From: an uncultured Eubacterium sp.
Lineage (GTDB): Bacteria > Bacillota > Clostridia > Peptostreptococcales > Anaerovoracaceae
Direction of reading: 5' to 3'
Assembly (NCBI GenBank): GCA_937894585.1
Contig: CALBGO010000111.1
Location: 1 to 46,946 of the forward strand
Length of the DNA: 46,946 nucleotides
This document shows positions 24,827 to 33,812 of this stretch, one piece after another. The notes beneath the pieces are model-generated. The model was not told the DNA's origin. It saw only the letters and a program-made list of their open reading frames with translations, and ran no database searches. Position numbers and translations under genes: made by a program. Position 1 is the first letter of the stretch. The number at the start of each line of letters is the position of its first letter.

Positions 24827-26053
24827 TTATAGGCTTTTATTTCTTTTGGTGTACAGATAAAGGAGTCTTAAGATAATACCGGAAGCGATACAGAGACAGA
24901 CAATCAGAAACCAGGTCATATTGTAGCTGTATCTGGAAAGAAGGAAGCCGGCGAAGATTGGTCCGAGGAGTTTGCCGGCGCTGCGGGAAAACTCGTATAG
25001 AGCCATACTGCGTCCTTTGTGTGTTTCCGGACACTGATCTGCAATATAAATTCCCGCGCAGGTGGAAATGAGAATTTCACCTGCAGTCCAGATTATTGTC
25101 GTACACTGTAGTATAAGGGCGTTTTCGGAAAGAATATAAACCGAAAAGCCTGCCGCGTACAGAAAAGAAGCGATGGAAATGTTTGACAGAGGGCTTCTCT
25201 TTTTTGCAGACAGAATGAGAAACGGTGTGAGCAGTACAACGGTAATTCCGTTGACAGTCCATACCAGAGAACTGTATTTGGAGCCTGCATTAAGGCCGAA
25301 AAGCTGTTTCAGATGCAGCGGCAATGTAAAGTCAAGGTTGATATAGCAGAGAGTCAGGATTGACAGGCAGGCTAAGAATAGAAGCAATATAGGATTTTTT
25401 AAGATGATGTACAGAAAACTTTTGTTTTTTTGGGATGATTGTTTATGTGTATTTTCTTGCTGTATGCTGCGACAGGGGGTGTAGATATCCTGTACACCGA
25501 AAAAAAGAAGGACGGCAGCGGGTATGAAGACGATTGCCATACTGAAAAAAATCCAAGGCATATGCTTGTAAAATAAAAGTCCGGCGATAACAGGACCGAT
25601 TGCGCCGCCGACATTGGTTGCAAGATAAAGCAGAGAATAGCATTCGGTTTTGTTGTTATCACTGCTCCAATCTAAAATCATGGCTGACACGCAAGGTAAT
25701 ATGATATTAAAGGCAAAATACATGATGATGATTGGGAAAATTACCATGCGTTCATTGCAGATAAAACCTGCGGCGGTTGTTGCGGCAATTGAAATTAGGA
25801 TTGCGGTTCCGTATACTTTTTTCCTTCCGAATTCGTCCGATAGTTTTCCGCCGAGAATATTCCCGACAATGCCGCAGGCAGATGAAGCTACAATGATATA
25901 GCTTGCTTCCTGCTCCGTATAGCCAAGGCGGCTTGTCAGCAGCAATGAAAGAAAAGGGAACATAAACATGATTCCCATATTTACTGCGCCTCTGGAAATT
26001 GCAAGAAAATAGACCTGCTTCGGAAGGCCTTTGTATTGTGCAAAAAAATTCAT
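24827..26053 (-). CDS. Major facilitator superfamily transporter
   Basis: A 408-residue protein with about twelve membrane helices. The loop 2-3 signature appears as GGKLSDEFGRKKVYG, typical of MFS drug/H+ antiporters. The ATG at 26053 follows AGGAGG by nine bases. It stands alone on the minus strand, between a plus-strand symporter and a divergent sigma-54 activator gene. Efflux of a drug or a metabolite is the usual role of this type, and the substrate cannot be predicted. No clear terminator is seen on its own side. Confidence 0.85.
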   Translation of the reverse strand: MNFFAQYKGLPKQVYFLAISRGAVNMGIMFMFPFLSLLLTSRLGYTEQEASYIIVASSACGIVGNILGGKLSDEFGRKKVYGTAILISIAATTAAGFICNERMVIFPIIIMYFAFNIILPCVSAMILDWSSDNNKTECYSLLYLATNVGGAIGPVIAGLLFYKHMPWIFFSMAIVFIPAAVLLFFGVQDIYTPCRSIQQENTHKQSSQKNKSFLYIILKNPILLLFLACLSILTLCYINLDFTLPLHLKQLFGLNAGSKYSSLVWTVNGITVVLLTPFLILSAKKRSPLSNISIASFLYAAGFSVYILSENALILQCTTIIWTAGEILISTCAGIYIADQCPETHKGRSMALYEFSRSAGKLLGPIFAGFLLSRYSYNMTWFLIVCLCIASGIILRLLYLYTKRNKSL

Positions 26054-26403
26054 AGTTGAAGTCCTCCTGATAATTGAATCATAAACGGGGAGAGCGGAAA
26101 AGTCAATAATATGTGTAGAAGTGTTTTCGGACTGATGATATAATGATATTTAATCTTAACGAAATAAAGACAGGGGAAGAGTGTTTGGTATACTCGTAAT
26201 TTTATAAAAACGATATTCAGGTCCGATGGATATTAACTTACGGTAAGATGCCGAATCCGGCTTATAATGTCTCTTAACACCCTCCCAAATGGATGGCCCT
26301 GAGATAAATTTGGCGGCAAATAATAAATTTTAAGAAAAAGATGGCGGAATAAATATTGGAAAATGACAGCTGCATTAGGTATGTGTGTAAATGAGGTGAG
26401 ATT
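26054..26403 (+). other. Divergent intergenic region between the MFS and activator genes
   Basis: No gene is seen. AT-rich TATAAT sequences occur at 26139-26144 and 26263-26268, but neither has a good -35 partner, so promoters are not assigned. Confidence 0.4.
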
Positions 26404-28470
26404 TTGAAGCGTAAAAAAGTTGTTGTTGTAACTACGGACAAATCCTATGCGGAATTTTTGATGAATAATATGAAAAAGTATATGGAGGCTTATGCCGATT
26501 TTGAGTGTTATTCAATTAAAGAGGTGTTGCAGACAGAAAAAGTGCAGGCTGATTTTTTTATGTTTTCCGCTTTTAACTATTTTCAGCAGGTAAGAGAACG
26601 AATTCCCGATACGGCAGAAGTTATCGTACTGTCTGTTGCTTTAAACAAAGACCAAGTGGAAATTTTAAAGGAAATTCCATCGGGCACGAGGGCGCTGCTG
26701 GTGAATTTTGATTATCGTGCATGTATGCATACCATCAGTCGTATTTATGATGCAGGGCTGCGTGATTTAGAGCTGATTCCCTATTGGGGAGGTGAATATG
26801 ATTCCGAAATAGAAGTTGCGATTACGCCTAATGAAGCGCATTTGGTTCCCGCAGGAATTAAAAAGGTCTTTGATGTAGGCGAGAGTCTGGTTGATATGAA
26901 TACGCTTTATGACCTTGCAGACAGGCTGGGCGTGTATGAGGAATTTGCGGCCAAAGAAGCGAAAGAGGCGAGGAAAGAGTATTACTATGTAAATTCCAGT
27001 CTGAACAAGCTTCTTGGCGAAAAAGAGGCTGCGATTGATAAATTGAACACACTTGTTAAACTGATGAATGAAGGAATTATCATCACTGACGAGCGAGGGA
27101 GAATTTATCTTACCAATGAAAAGGCAAATTATTTGTTAAAGGAGCGTTCTCAGCTTCTGTGCGGATTCAATATAGCGGAGATTTTCCCCGAGCTGGATGT
27201 CCGGTCGACCAAGGAGAAGCTGATTAAAACTCCATCGGCAAATCTGATTGTGTCCTGTGTAGAAATCAGATCTGATGATGAGGTTATCGGACATATTGTT
27301 ACGATTACGGATTTTGAAGAAACTGAAGCAAAACAGCATGGAATCCGCTCTAAACTGAGCGGAGTGAATCACTCTGCAAGGTATCATTTTGAGGATATTT
27401 TAGGAAGCAGTGAGGCTCTTGTTAAAGCTGTTGAGGGTGCTCGCCAGATTGCATCTTCTGACGGAGCGGTGATGATTATCGGCGAAAGCGGTACCGGTAA
27501 AGAAATGTTTGCGCAAAGCATTCACAATGCTTCGGGGAGACGGAAATATAATTTTATTGCTGTGAACTGTGCGGCGATACCGGAGAACTTACTTGAGAGT
27601 GAAATGTTCGGTTATGAAGAAGGTTCCTTTACCGGAGCTAAAAAAGGCGGAAAGATGGGTTATTTTGAACTGGCGCATAGAGGAACAATTTTTCTTGATG
27701 AAATCGGAGAAATGCCGCTGCATCTTCAATCCAAACTGCTGCGAGTTCTGGAAGAAAAAAAGGTAATGCGTATCGGAGCTCAAAAACCTATTGATATTGA
27801 TGTTCGTATTATTTCTGCAACAAATAAGAATTTGTTTGAGATGGTAGAGTCCGGAACATTTCGGGAAGATCTTTACTACCGTCTTAATGTACTGCCCATT
27901 CAAATACCGCCTCTGAGGGAGAGGCGAGGCGATATACTGCCAATCTTCTATGAACTGATCCGGAAAATGAATATGAAGGTTCAGTTGAGCGAAGAGGCAG
28001 AGGTGGCAATGAAGAATTATTTTTGGCCCGGTAATGTCAGAGAATTGCGTAACGCAGCGGAATTTCTGCTCAGCAAACGGAAGAAATATATTGAAACGGA
28101 AGATTTACCGCCGTTTCGTGACAAGAAAAAGAATGAAACAGTGAAAGAGCCTGTGATAGGAAATTCTGCGGTTATTGGGAGATTTCTTCTGCAGGAGGGA
28201 AGAGATCATGATCTGCATTACCAGGTGCTTGAAATTTTATATCAGCTAAAGAAAGAAGGCGTACGGAGCGGCAGAAGGCTGATACAAGAAAGAATGCAGG
28301 AGCGGGGAGCTGTTTATACTGAGGGAGAAGTGAGAAAAGCGCTGATGAAGCTGGCGAATTACGGATTCATTCTTTCGGCTAAAGGAAGGGGCGGCAGTAC
28401 AATTTTGCCGGAAGGTATACAGCTTTTCAATTTCTTGAAGGAGTTTCAAAAAAGAGATTTTTTGATTTGA
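26404..28470 (+). CDS. Sigma-54-dependent activator with PAS domain and winged-helix-like C-terminus
   Basis: A 688-residue activator. Residues 1-200 form an N-terminal sensory region reminiscent of PrpR-type domains, with no phosphoacceptor set. Residues about 215-310 are a PAS domain (LMNEGIIITDERGRIYLTNE). The AAA+ domain has Walker A GESGTGKE, the contact loop GSFTGA, Walker B GTIFLDEIGE and WPGNVREL. The last 110 residues lack a Fis helix and instead look like a winged helix (EGEVRKALMKLANYGFILSA). The start is TTG 26404 after GAGGTGA. It lies just before a sigma-54 promoter and a palindrome at enhancer distance, so it probably senses an intracellular ligand and activates the symporter-deacetylase operon. 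Confidence 0.9.
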   Translation: MKRKKVVVVTTDKSYAEFLMNNMKKYMEAYADFECYSIKEVLQTEKVQADFFMFSAFNYFQQVRERIPDTAEVIVLSVALNKDQVEILKEIPSGTRALLVNFDYRACMHTISRIYDAGLRDLELIPYWGGEYDSEIEVAITPNEAHLVPAGIKKVFDVGESLVDMNTLYDLADRLGVYEEFAAKEAKEARKEYYYVNSSLNKLLGEKEAAIDKLNTLVKLMNEGIIITDERGRIYLTNEKANYLLKERSQLLCGFNIAEIFPELDVRSTKEKLIKTPSANLIVSCVEIRSDDEVIGHIVTITDFEETEAKQHGIRSKLSGVNHSARYHFEDILGSSEALVKAVEGARQIASSDGAVMIIGESGTGKEMFAQSIHNASGRRKYNFIAVNCAAIPENLLESEMFGYEEGSFTGAKKGGKMGYFELAHRGTIFLDEIGEMPLHLQSKLLRVLEEKKVMRIGAQKPIDIDVRIISATNKNLFEMVESGTFREDLYYRLNVLPIQIPPLRERRGDILPIFYELIRKMNMKVQLSEEAEVAMKNYFWPGNVRELRNAAEFLLSKRKKYIETEDLPPFRDKKKNETVKEPVIGNSAVIGRFLLQEGRDHDLHYQVLEILYQLKKEGVRSGRRLIQERMQERGAVYTEGEVRKALMKLANYGFILSAKGRGGSTILPEGIQLFNFLKEFQKRDFLI

Positions 28471-28502
28471 TAATGATTGGACATAGAATTAATTTGGGAG
28501 AG

Positions 28503-28534
28503 AAAATGACATACGAGTTGCGTATGTCATTTTT
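28503..28534. terminator. Symmetric terminator after the activator gene
   Basis: AAAATGACATACG (28503-28515) and CGTATGTCATTTT (28521-28533) form a perfect 13-bp stem with flanking A and T runs. Confidence 0.8.
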
Positions 28535-28546
28535 GAAAAATGGAAT

Positions 28547-28569
28547 AATAGGTTAATAATTAACCTATT
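28547..28569 (+). promoter_or_regulatory. Candidate enhancer site for the sigma-54 promoter
   Basis: AATAGGTTAAT and ATTAACCTATT form a perfect 11-bp inverted repeat around one central A (28558). It lies about 115 bases before the expected start of transcription, a normal distance for activator sites. The adjacent activator is the likely binder, by inference. Confidence 0.55.
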
Positions 28570-28646
28570 TTCTCCTGATGTACGTAAGAACTTAGAGGTA
28601 AAGTGTTGAAATAGGGGGGTTATGATTAAATTAGAGTTTTTTTCAT

Positions 28647-28662
28647 TGGCACAGACCTTGCT
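28647..28662 (+). promoter_or_regulatory. Near-consensus sigma-54 (-24/-12) promoter
   Basis: TGGCAC-N5-TTGCT with GG at 28648-28649 and GC at 28660-28661, in the exact register and with all core bases present. It lies 59 bases before the AGCS symporter start. Confidence 0.88.
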
Positions 28663-28720
28663 TTATATAAATACAAACGCAATTATCCATTGTAATGTAT
28701 TTTGAAGAGAGGAGCAGGTT

Positions 28721-30277
28721 ATGGGTGTTTTAAATGCAATCGATAGTTTTTTTGCTAATATCGTACCGATTGGAGACATTTTATGGGTTTTCCCACAAAA
28801 TTTTGAGTGGTATGCCGGGATTCCGATTATTGGAAATATCCCTTTTGCAATCTGGCTGCTTGTAGGAATGGGAATATTTTTTACTATCAAGACAAAAGGT
28901 GTGCAGTTCAGATTTTTCAAGAGAGGTATTAAATGTCTTTTGAAAAAGAGTGACAGTGAGGTAGGCGTCAGTCCTTTGGCGGCTTTTATGCTGAGTACGG
29001 CAATGCGTATCGGGCCGGGAAATATTACCGGAGTTACGGGAGCAGTTGCAGTAGGCGGTCCCGGCGCGATTTTCTGGATGTGGATTTCCGCCCTTTTTGG
29101 AATGGCAAGTTCATTTATCGAAGCAACTCTGGCGCAGATTTTTAAAGAGAGAGATGGTAATGAGTATGTAGGAGGTCTTCCTTATTACGGAAGCAGATTG
29201 CTGGGCGGAAAGAAGTGGATTGGTGTTTTTCTTGCAGTGATGTTTATCGGTTATGCTATGCTGAGTATTCCAATTCAGACTTTCCATGTATTTACGGCAA
29301 CCGGAACTGCAATCGGAACAGTTACAGGCGTTCCAACAGAGAGGACTTCCGCTTTATATTATGCGTTGGCAGTGATTCTGATTATCGGCATTGCAGTGGC
29401 AGTATTTGGAGGAATCAAAAGAGTAACGGCAGTTACTGATAAAATGGTTCCGGTTATGGCTATTATTTACGGTGTTATTATTTTACTGCTGGTTGTATTG
29501 AATATAAAGCATTTTCCTGCTTTTGTGGAGGCTGTTATTGTAGGAGCATTTAAACCGGATTCGATTTTCGGCGGCGCTTTCGGTATTGTTTTATCACAGG
29601 GAATAAAACGAGGGCTTCTTTCAAATGAAGCAGGTCAGGGAACTATTACTATGTCGGCTGCCGTATCTGAACAGGACCACCCGTGCGATCAGGGATTTGT
29701 GCAGTCCATTGGCGTATTTTTAGATACGATTATTATCTGTACACTAACCGGTTTTGTTGTCTGCAGTGCACAGCTTTGGACAAAAGCATCAAGCGGATGG
29801 GAAACACTGAAAAATTCAACGATTGATGTATTCTTGGAATCTATCAAGGAGTTGGTGCCGGGAACCGGAGCAGATGCAGCTGTATCGGTGATTATATGTA
29901 TCTGTTATGCACTATTTGCATTTACTACGCTGCTTGGTCTTGTTTCCTTTGCCGTTATTGCGGGTACCAGAATTACAAAAGCAGCAAAATGCGTAAACAT
30001 TATCAGAATTCTGGGAGCATTGGTATTCGTTCCGATTGGTGCATTATGTGTTCTGGCGGGATTGGAACTGAACAATATCTGGTATGTAACAGATTTAATC
30101 AATATTGTGCTGGTATTTATCAATGCGCCGATTATTCTGTACGGAGCAAGATATGTATATAAAGCTTTGAAAAATTATGTTGAAACAGACGGCGGCAGAT
30201 TTGTAGCGGCAGATATCGGTCTTGAAAGTGATATCTGGACTGAAGAAGCACGAAAAGCAAGCAGCAAGACATTATAG
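28721..30277 (+). CDS. AGCS-family sodium:amino acid symporter (second copy)
   Basis: A 518-residue inner-membrane transporter of the same family as the one at 23130, but clearly diverged. The signature region reads AMRIGPGNITGVTGAVAVGGPGAIFWMW, and the later motif is GLLSNEAGQGTITMSAAVSE. GAGAGGAG precedes the ATG. The first NodB-fold gene follows after ten bases, so the two are co-translated from a sigma-54 promoter. The transported compound is unknown. Because the operon also encodes an amide-hydrolase-type fold, an N-substituted amino acid or cyclic amide is possible. Confidence 0.88.
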   Translation: MGVLNAIDSFFANIVPIGDILWVFPQNFEWYAGIPIIGNIPFAIWLLVGMGIFFTIKTKGVQFRFFKRGIKCLLKKSDSEVGVSPLAAFMLSTAMRIGPGNITGVTGAVAVGGPGAIFWMWISALFGMASSFIEATLAQIFKERDGNEYVGGLPYYGSRLLGGKKWIGVFLAVMFIGYAMLSIPIQTFHVFTATGTAIGTVTGVPTERTSALYYALAVILIIGIAVAVFGGIKRVTAVTDKMVPVMAIIYGVIILLLVVLNIKHFPAFVEAVIVGAFKPDSIFGGAFGIVLSQGIKRGLLSNEAGQGTITMSAAVSEQDHPCDQGFVQSIGVFLDTIIICTLTGFVVCSAQLWTKASSGWETLKNSTIDVFLESIKELVPGTGADAAVSVIICICYALFAFTTLLGLVSFAVIAGTRITKAAKCVNIIRILGALVFVPIGALCVLAGLELNNIWYVTDLINIVLVFINAPIILYGARYVYKALKNYVETDGGRFVAADIGLESDIWTEEARKASSKTL

Positions 30278-30287
30278 GAGGCAGAGC

Positions 30288-31208
30288 ATGAGTAATCTTA
30301 CCTGGCCGGATGGCAAACGCAGTGCTGTTATGTTTTCCTTTGATGTGGACGGAGATACCACATGGGAAAACGGCAACCGCGGTCTGCCGAACGGCGACAA
30401 ATATATTAAATCATTATCAGTGGGGCAGTATGGTCCGAAGCGCTGTGTGGACCGTATTTTGGATAAACTGGCGCAGTATGATGTAAAGGCGACCTTTTTT
30501 GTACCGGGTTTGACTGCGGAGCGTTATCCCGATGTAATCAGAAGAATTGCAGAGGCGGGACACGAAATCGGCCATCACGGATATGCTCACGAGCGCTTTG
30601 CGGGGCAGACTGTGGAGCAGCAGATTGAAATCATCGAGAAAACCCAGGCGATTTTTAAAAAACTGATCGGCCATGAAGTAACCGGTTTTCGTACACCATC
30701 AGGCGACTGGTCTTTAGAAACACCGAAGCTTCTTTATGAGAGAGGATTCCGCTATTCCAGCTCCATGCGCGGAGATGACCGTCCTTATCGGACTGTGATT
30801 GACGGAAAGGAAACTGATTTTATTGAAATTCCGACGAAGTGGGAGGTAGATGATTATGTAGCGATGGCATATAATCTTTATCCTGCGGAACCGGCGGGGC
30901 AAGACAGAATTTCCTGCTACCGTCAGGTGGAAAATAATTTTATCAGAGAATTTGAAGGACATCACAAATACGGATTGTGCATTTCCTATATGAGTCATCC
31001 GCAGGTAATTGGTTCACCGGGCAGAATCAAGATTCTGGATCATCTGCTGCAGCATATTACTGCAAAAGACGATGTGTGGGTTGCAACAGGCAGTGAAATT
31101 GCAGACTGGTATCGCCTGAACAATCCGATTGATGAACCGGGTGCAGAAGCTTCGGCAGACTGCAGGAACATGAAAAACACAGTGAAAACGGCAGAGGAGG
31201 CGGAGTAG
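30288..31208 (+). CDS. NodB-fold polysaccharide deacetylase / PuuE-like amide hydrolase
   Basis: A 306-residue cytoplasmic protein without signal peptide. The NodB metal-site residues are present: Asp19 and Asp21 in FSFDVDGD, His97 and His101 in HGYAH, the arginine-proline motif GFRTPSGDW, and a late His in YMSHPQVIG. The relatives named PuuE allantoinase, cyclic imidase and HpPgdA share this layout, so peptidoglycan need not be the substrate. The absence of a signal peptide and the transporter upstream favour a small imported amide. ATG 30288 follows TAGGAGG. The C-terminal tail is Ala/Glu-rich. The next gene starts immediately after the stop codon. Confidence 0.85.
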   Translation: MSNLTWPDGKRSAVMFSFDVDGDTTWENGNRGLPNGDKYIKSLSVGQYGPKRCVDRILDKLAQYDVKATFFVPGLTAERYPDVIRRIAEAGHEIGHHGYAHERFAGQTVEQQIEIIEKTQAIFKKLIGHEVTGFRTPSGDWSLETPKLLYERGFRYSSSMRGDDRPYRTVIDGKETDFIEIPTKWEVDDYVAMAYNLYPAEPAGQDRISCYRQVENNFIREFEGHHKYGLCISYMSHPQVIGSPGRIKILDHLLQHITAKDDVWVATGSEIADWYRLNNPIDEPGAEASADCRNMKNTVKTAEEAE

Positions 31209-32045
31209 ATGGCAGCAGAAAGACCGAAATGGCACGGCGGGAAAAGCTGCGCGGCAATGATTACTGTAAACCTGAATGCAGAGCTGTTCTGGCTTCAGAT
31301 AGACCCGGAGTGTAAAAATATGCCGAAGACACTTTCTTTGGGGCAATACGGTATGACTCGCGGAGTGGATCGTATTTTACAGGTACTGGAAGAAAAAAAT
31401 ATCAAAGCAACTTTTTTTGTACCGGGTTGGGTTGCTGAAAATTATCCGGAAACGATTTGTGAAATCGCAGACAGAGGGCATGAAATCGCATCCCTTGCTT
31501 ACCATCATGAACATATGGCGCTTCTCGGTGAGGAAGAGCAGGAGGAGGCAATCAGAAAGAGTATTGAAGTAATTACAAAGGTGTGTGGAAAGCAGCCGAA
31601 AGGATTCAGAAGTCCTGAGGGAGAGTTGACGATAGACACCTTGCGCATTGCAAAAAAATGCGGTATGATTTATTCAAGTAATTTGTGCGATGATGACAGA
31701 CCTTATTGGAACGATCTCGGTGGGGAAACGCTTTTGGAGATTCCGATTCACTGGGCAAATTACGATCTGCCTTACTTCGCTTTTAATTATCATCCGGCTT
31801 TTCCTGCGGGACAGGGAAGAATTGCCGGATACGAAGGCGTTCTGAATAACTGGAAAGATGAATTTGACGGCTGCAGGGAATACGGACTCTGTTATGTTCT
31901 GCAGCTGGACCCTGCGTTTATCGGCGGACCGGGAAGAATCGGCATTTTGGAAGAACTGCTTACTGAAATGGAAAGCTGCGGTGATGTCTGGTTTGCGACC
32001 GGCGAAGAAATGTACCGGTATTACGAAGAAATGAAAACTGAGTAA
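31209..32045 (+). CDS. Catalytically degenerate NodB-fold paralogue of the preceding gene
   Basis: A 278-residue protein alignable along its length with its neighbour (shared LSLGQYG, KATFFVPG, GHEI, AGQ/AGQGRI, GPGRI segments). The catalytic positions have changed: Asp19/Asp21 become Asn21/Asn23 (ITVNLNAE), the first metal His becomes Leu95 (SLAYHHE), and the late His becomes Asp (LQLDPAFIG). Only His99 of the metal set remains, so deacetylase activity by the usual mechanism is unlikely. The ATG directly abuts the upstream TAG, suggesting fixed stoichiometry and perhaps a mixed oligomer. An open +1-frame tail follows its stop. Confidence 0.82.
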   Translation: MAAERPKWHGGKSCAAMITVNLNAELFWLQIDPECKNMPKTLSLGQYGMTRGVDRILQVLEEKNIKATFFVPGWVAENYPETICEIADRGHEIASLAYHHEHMALLGEEEQEEAIRKSIEVITKVCGKQPKGFRSPEGELTIDTLRIAKKCGMIYSSNLCDDDRPYWNDLGGETLLEIPIHWANYDLPYFAFNYHPAFPAGQGRIAGYEGVLNNWKDEFDGCREYGLCYVLQLDPAFIGGPGRIGILEELLTEMESCGDVWFATGEEMYRYYEEMKTE

Positions 32046-32046
32046 A

Positions 32047-32196
32047 CTGCGGGCAGAAACAGAACCGGCGGTACAGGCGGAAACAGCTGCAAAAGCGGGG
32101 AACGCGGCGTCGGAGCAGTATGGTGCGGATGCGAACGGATCGGTGACGGCAGGTACAGACGCAGGCGGATCGGCGCAGGGAAAAGCACAAATATAA
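32047..32196 (+). pseudogene. Possible frameshifted C-terminal tail of the deacetylase paralogue
   Basis: Directly after the stop at 32043-32045, the +1 frame reads 49 sense codons to TAA at 32194, giving an Ala/Gly/Glu-rich sequence (AETEPAVQAETAAKAG and onward). The upstream neighbour also ends in an Ala/Glu-rich tail. The frame has no ATG or ribosome site, so it may be a lost or frameshift-reached tail rather than a separate gene. Confidence 0.35.
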
Positions 32197-32221
32197 TAGA
32201 AGAAAACAGGAGGATATAGAA

Positions 32222-33613
32222 ATGGCTAGCTTATGGGGCGGCAGATTTGAGAAGGAAATGGACGACATTGTAAAGAAATTCAATGCTTCCATCGGCTTTG
32301 ACAAAAGAATGTACAACGAAGATATCGACGGCAGTATTGCGCATGTAACTATGCTGGGTGAGCAGGGCATTGTGACTGAAGAAGAAGCAAAGCAGATTAT
32401 CGCAGGTCTTGAAGGAATCAGAGAAAAAATCAGAACCGGTGAAATCGAGTTCGATGTGGACGACGAAGATATCCATATGGGGATTGAAAGCAGACTGATT
32501 GAGGAAATCGGCGATGTAGGCAAGAAGCTGCATACGGCAAGAAGCAGAAACGACCAGTGTCAGATTGATGCAAGGCTGTATCTGAAAAAAGAAATTCGTG
32601 AGCTGGTGGATCGTCTGTGCTATCTGGAACATGTAATTTTGGACAAAGCAGAAAAATATGCGGATTCTATTACCGTAGGCTTTACCCATATTCAGCATGC
32701 GCAGCCGATTACTATCGGATTCATCTTTATGGCATATTTTCAGATGTTCAGAAGGGATATCGAAAGACTGTCCGATACTTATGACAGAATGAATCTTTCG
32801 CCTCTGGGAGCCTGCGCGATGGCAGGAACTACTCTGCCGACCAACAGACACAGAACTGCAGAGCTTCTGGGATTTGCAGCGCCGACAGAAAATGCTATGG
32901 ACAGTGTCAGCGACAGAGATTACAGTATTGAGTTTTTAAGCAATGCAGCAATTTCCATGATGCATCTGTCCAGATGGGCTGAGGAATTCGTATGGTGGAA
33001 TTCACAGGAATTCGGTTTCATCGACATTGACGACAGCTACTGTACAGGCAGCAGTATTATGCCGCAGAAGAAAAATCCGGATATGGCGGAGCTTCTCAGA
33101 GGCAAATCCGGCAGAGTCTACGGCGATCTGATGCAGCTTCTGACCGTTTTAAAGGGAACGCCTCTTGCGTATAATAAAGATTTTCAGGAGGATAAAGAAA
33201 GTCTATTTGATGCTGTAGACACTTGGAAAGACAGTATTGCCATCTTTGCGCATATGCTGGAGAAGACAGAATTCAGAATGGATCAGATTGAAAAGCAGTT
33301 TGCAAAAGGTTTCTTAAATGCAACCGATGTAGCGGAGCATTTTGTGAAACTGAATATTCCTTTCAGAGAAGCTCATTCTATCGTGGGCCGGATGGTGAAA
33401 GCTGCGGAAATGAGAGGCTGCGAGCTTGAGGATTTGACCGATGAAGAACTGCAGGCTATCGACAGCCGCGTGACGAAAGAAGCACTGGGCGATATCAGTA
33501 TCAAAGCCTGCGTGGACGGAAGAGTTTCTTTCGGGGGTACTGCTCCTTCGGAAGTTCGCAGACAGATTGAAGTCGGAAAAGCATTTTTGGAAAACCTGCC
33601 TCATCTTGACTAA
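32222..33613 (+). CDS. argH: Argininosuccinate lyase
   Basis: A 463-residue enzyme of the fumarase/aspartase superfamily that splits argininosuccinate to arginine and fumarate. It begins with the family-typical LWGGRFEKEMDDIVKKFNAS. The signature loop GSSIMPQKKNPD is intact, as are HTARSRNDQ and the HIQHAQPI segment. AGGAGG lies eight bases before the ATG. It is not next to argG, which lies 1.5 kb downstream on the other strand. Its transcript may begin at the sigma-54 promoter of the preceding operon, because no terminator is seen between 32045 and 32222. Confidence 0.96.
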   Translation: MASLWGGRFEKEMDDIVKKFNASIGFDKRMYNEDIDGSIAHVTMLGEQGIVTEEEAKQIIAGLEGIREKIRTGEIEFDVDDEDIHMGIESRLIEEIGDVGKKLHTARSRNDQCQIDARLYLKKEIRELVDRLCYLEHVILDKAEKYADSITVGFTHIQHAQPITIGFIFMAYFQMFRRDIERLSDTYDRMNLSPLGACAMAGTTLPTNRHRTAELLGFAAPTENAMDSVSDRDYSIEFLSNAAISMMHLSRWAEEFVWWNSQEFGFIDIDDSYCTGSSIMPQKKNPDMAELLRGKSGRVYGDLMQLLTVLKGTPLAYNKDFQEDKESLFDAVDTWKDSIAIFAHMLEKTEFRMDQIEKQFAKGFLNATDVAEHFVKLNIPFREAHSIVGRMVKAAEMRGCELEDLTDEELQAIDSRVTKEALGDISIKACVDGRVSFGGTAPSEVRRQIEVGKAFLENLPHLD

Positions 33614-33726
33614 GGATTGAGCAGAGCTTGACCGGACGGGCAGGTTCGAAGAAAGCCGAGGTATATGATACAGACAGGCTGATTACGGCATGTGACAGCC
33701 GATTGCAGAGAAAGAAAAGAAGAAAG

Positions 33727-33775
33727 CCCGGTGCAGATGTGAATTGTTCGCTGCCTGCTTTCCGGGTATTTCTTA
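33727..33775 (+). terminator. Possible terminator after argH
   Basis: CCCGGTGCAG (33727-33736) can pair with CTGC and CCGGG further on (to 33766), followed by TATTTCTT. The stem has internal loops, so this is tentative. Confidence 0.4.
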
Positions 33776-33812
33776 TATGTTTTGGAATTAAAATCGGAAA
33801 GGAATGATGTTT

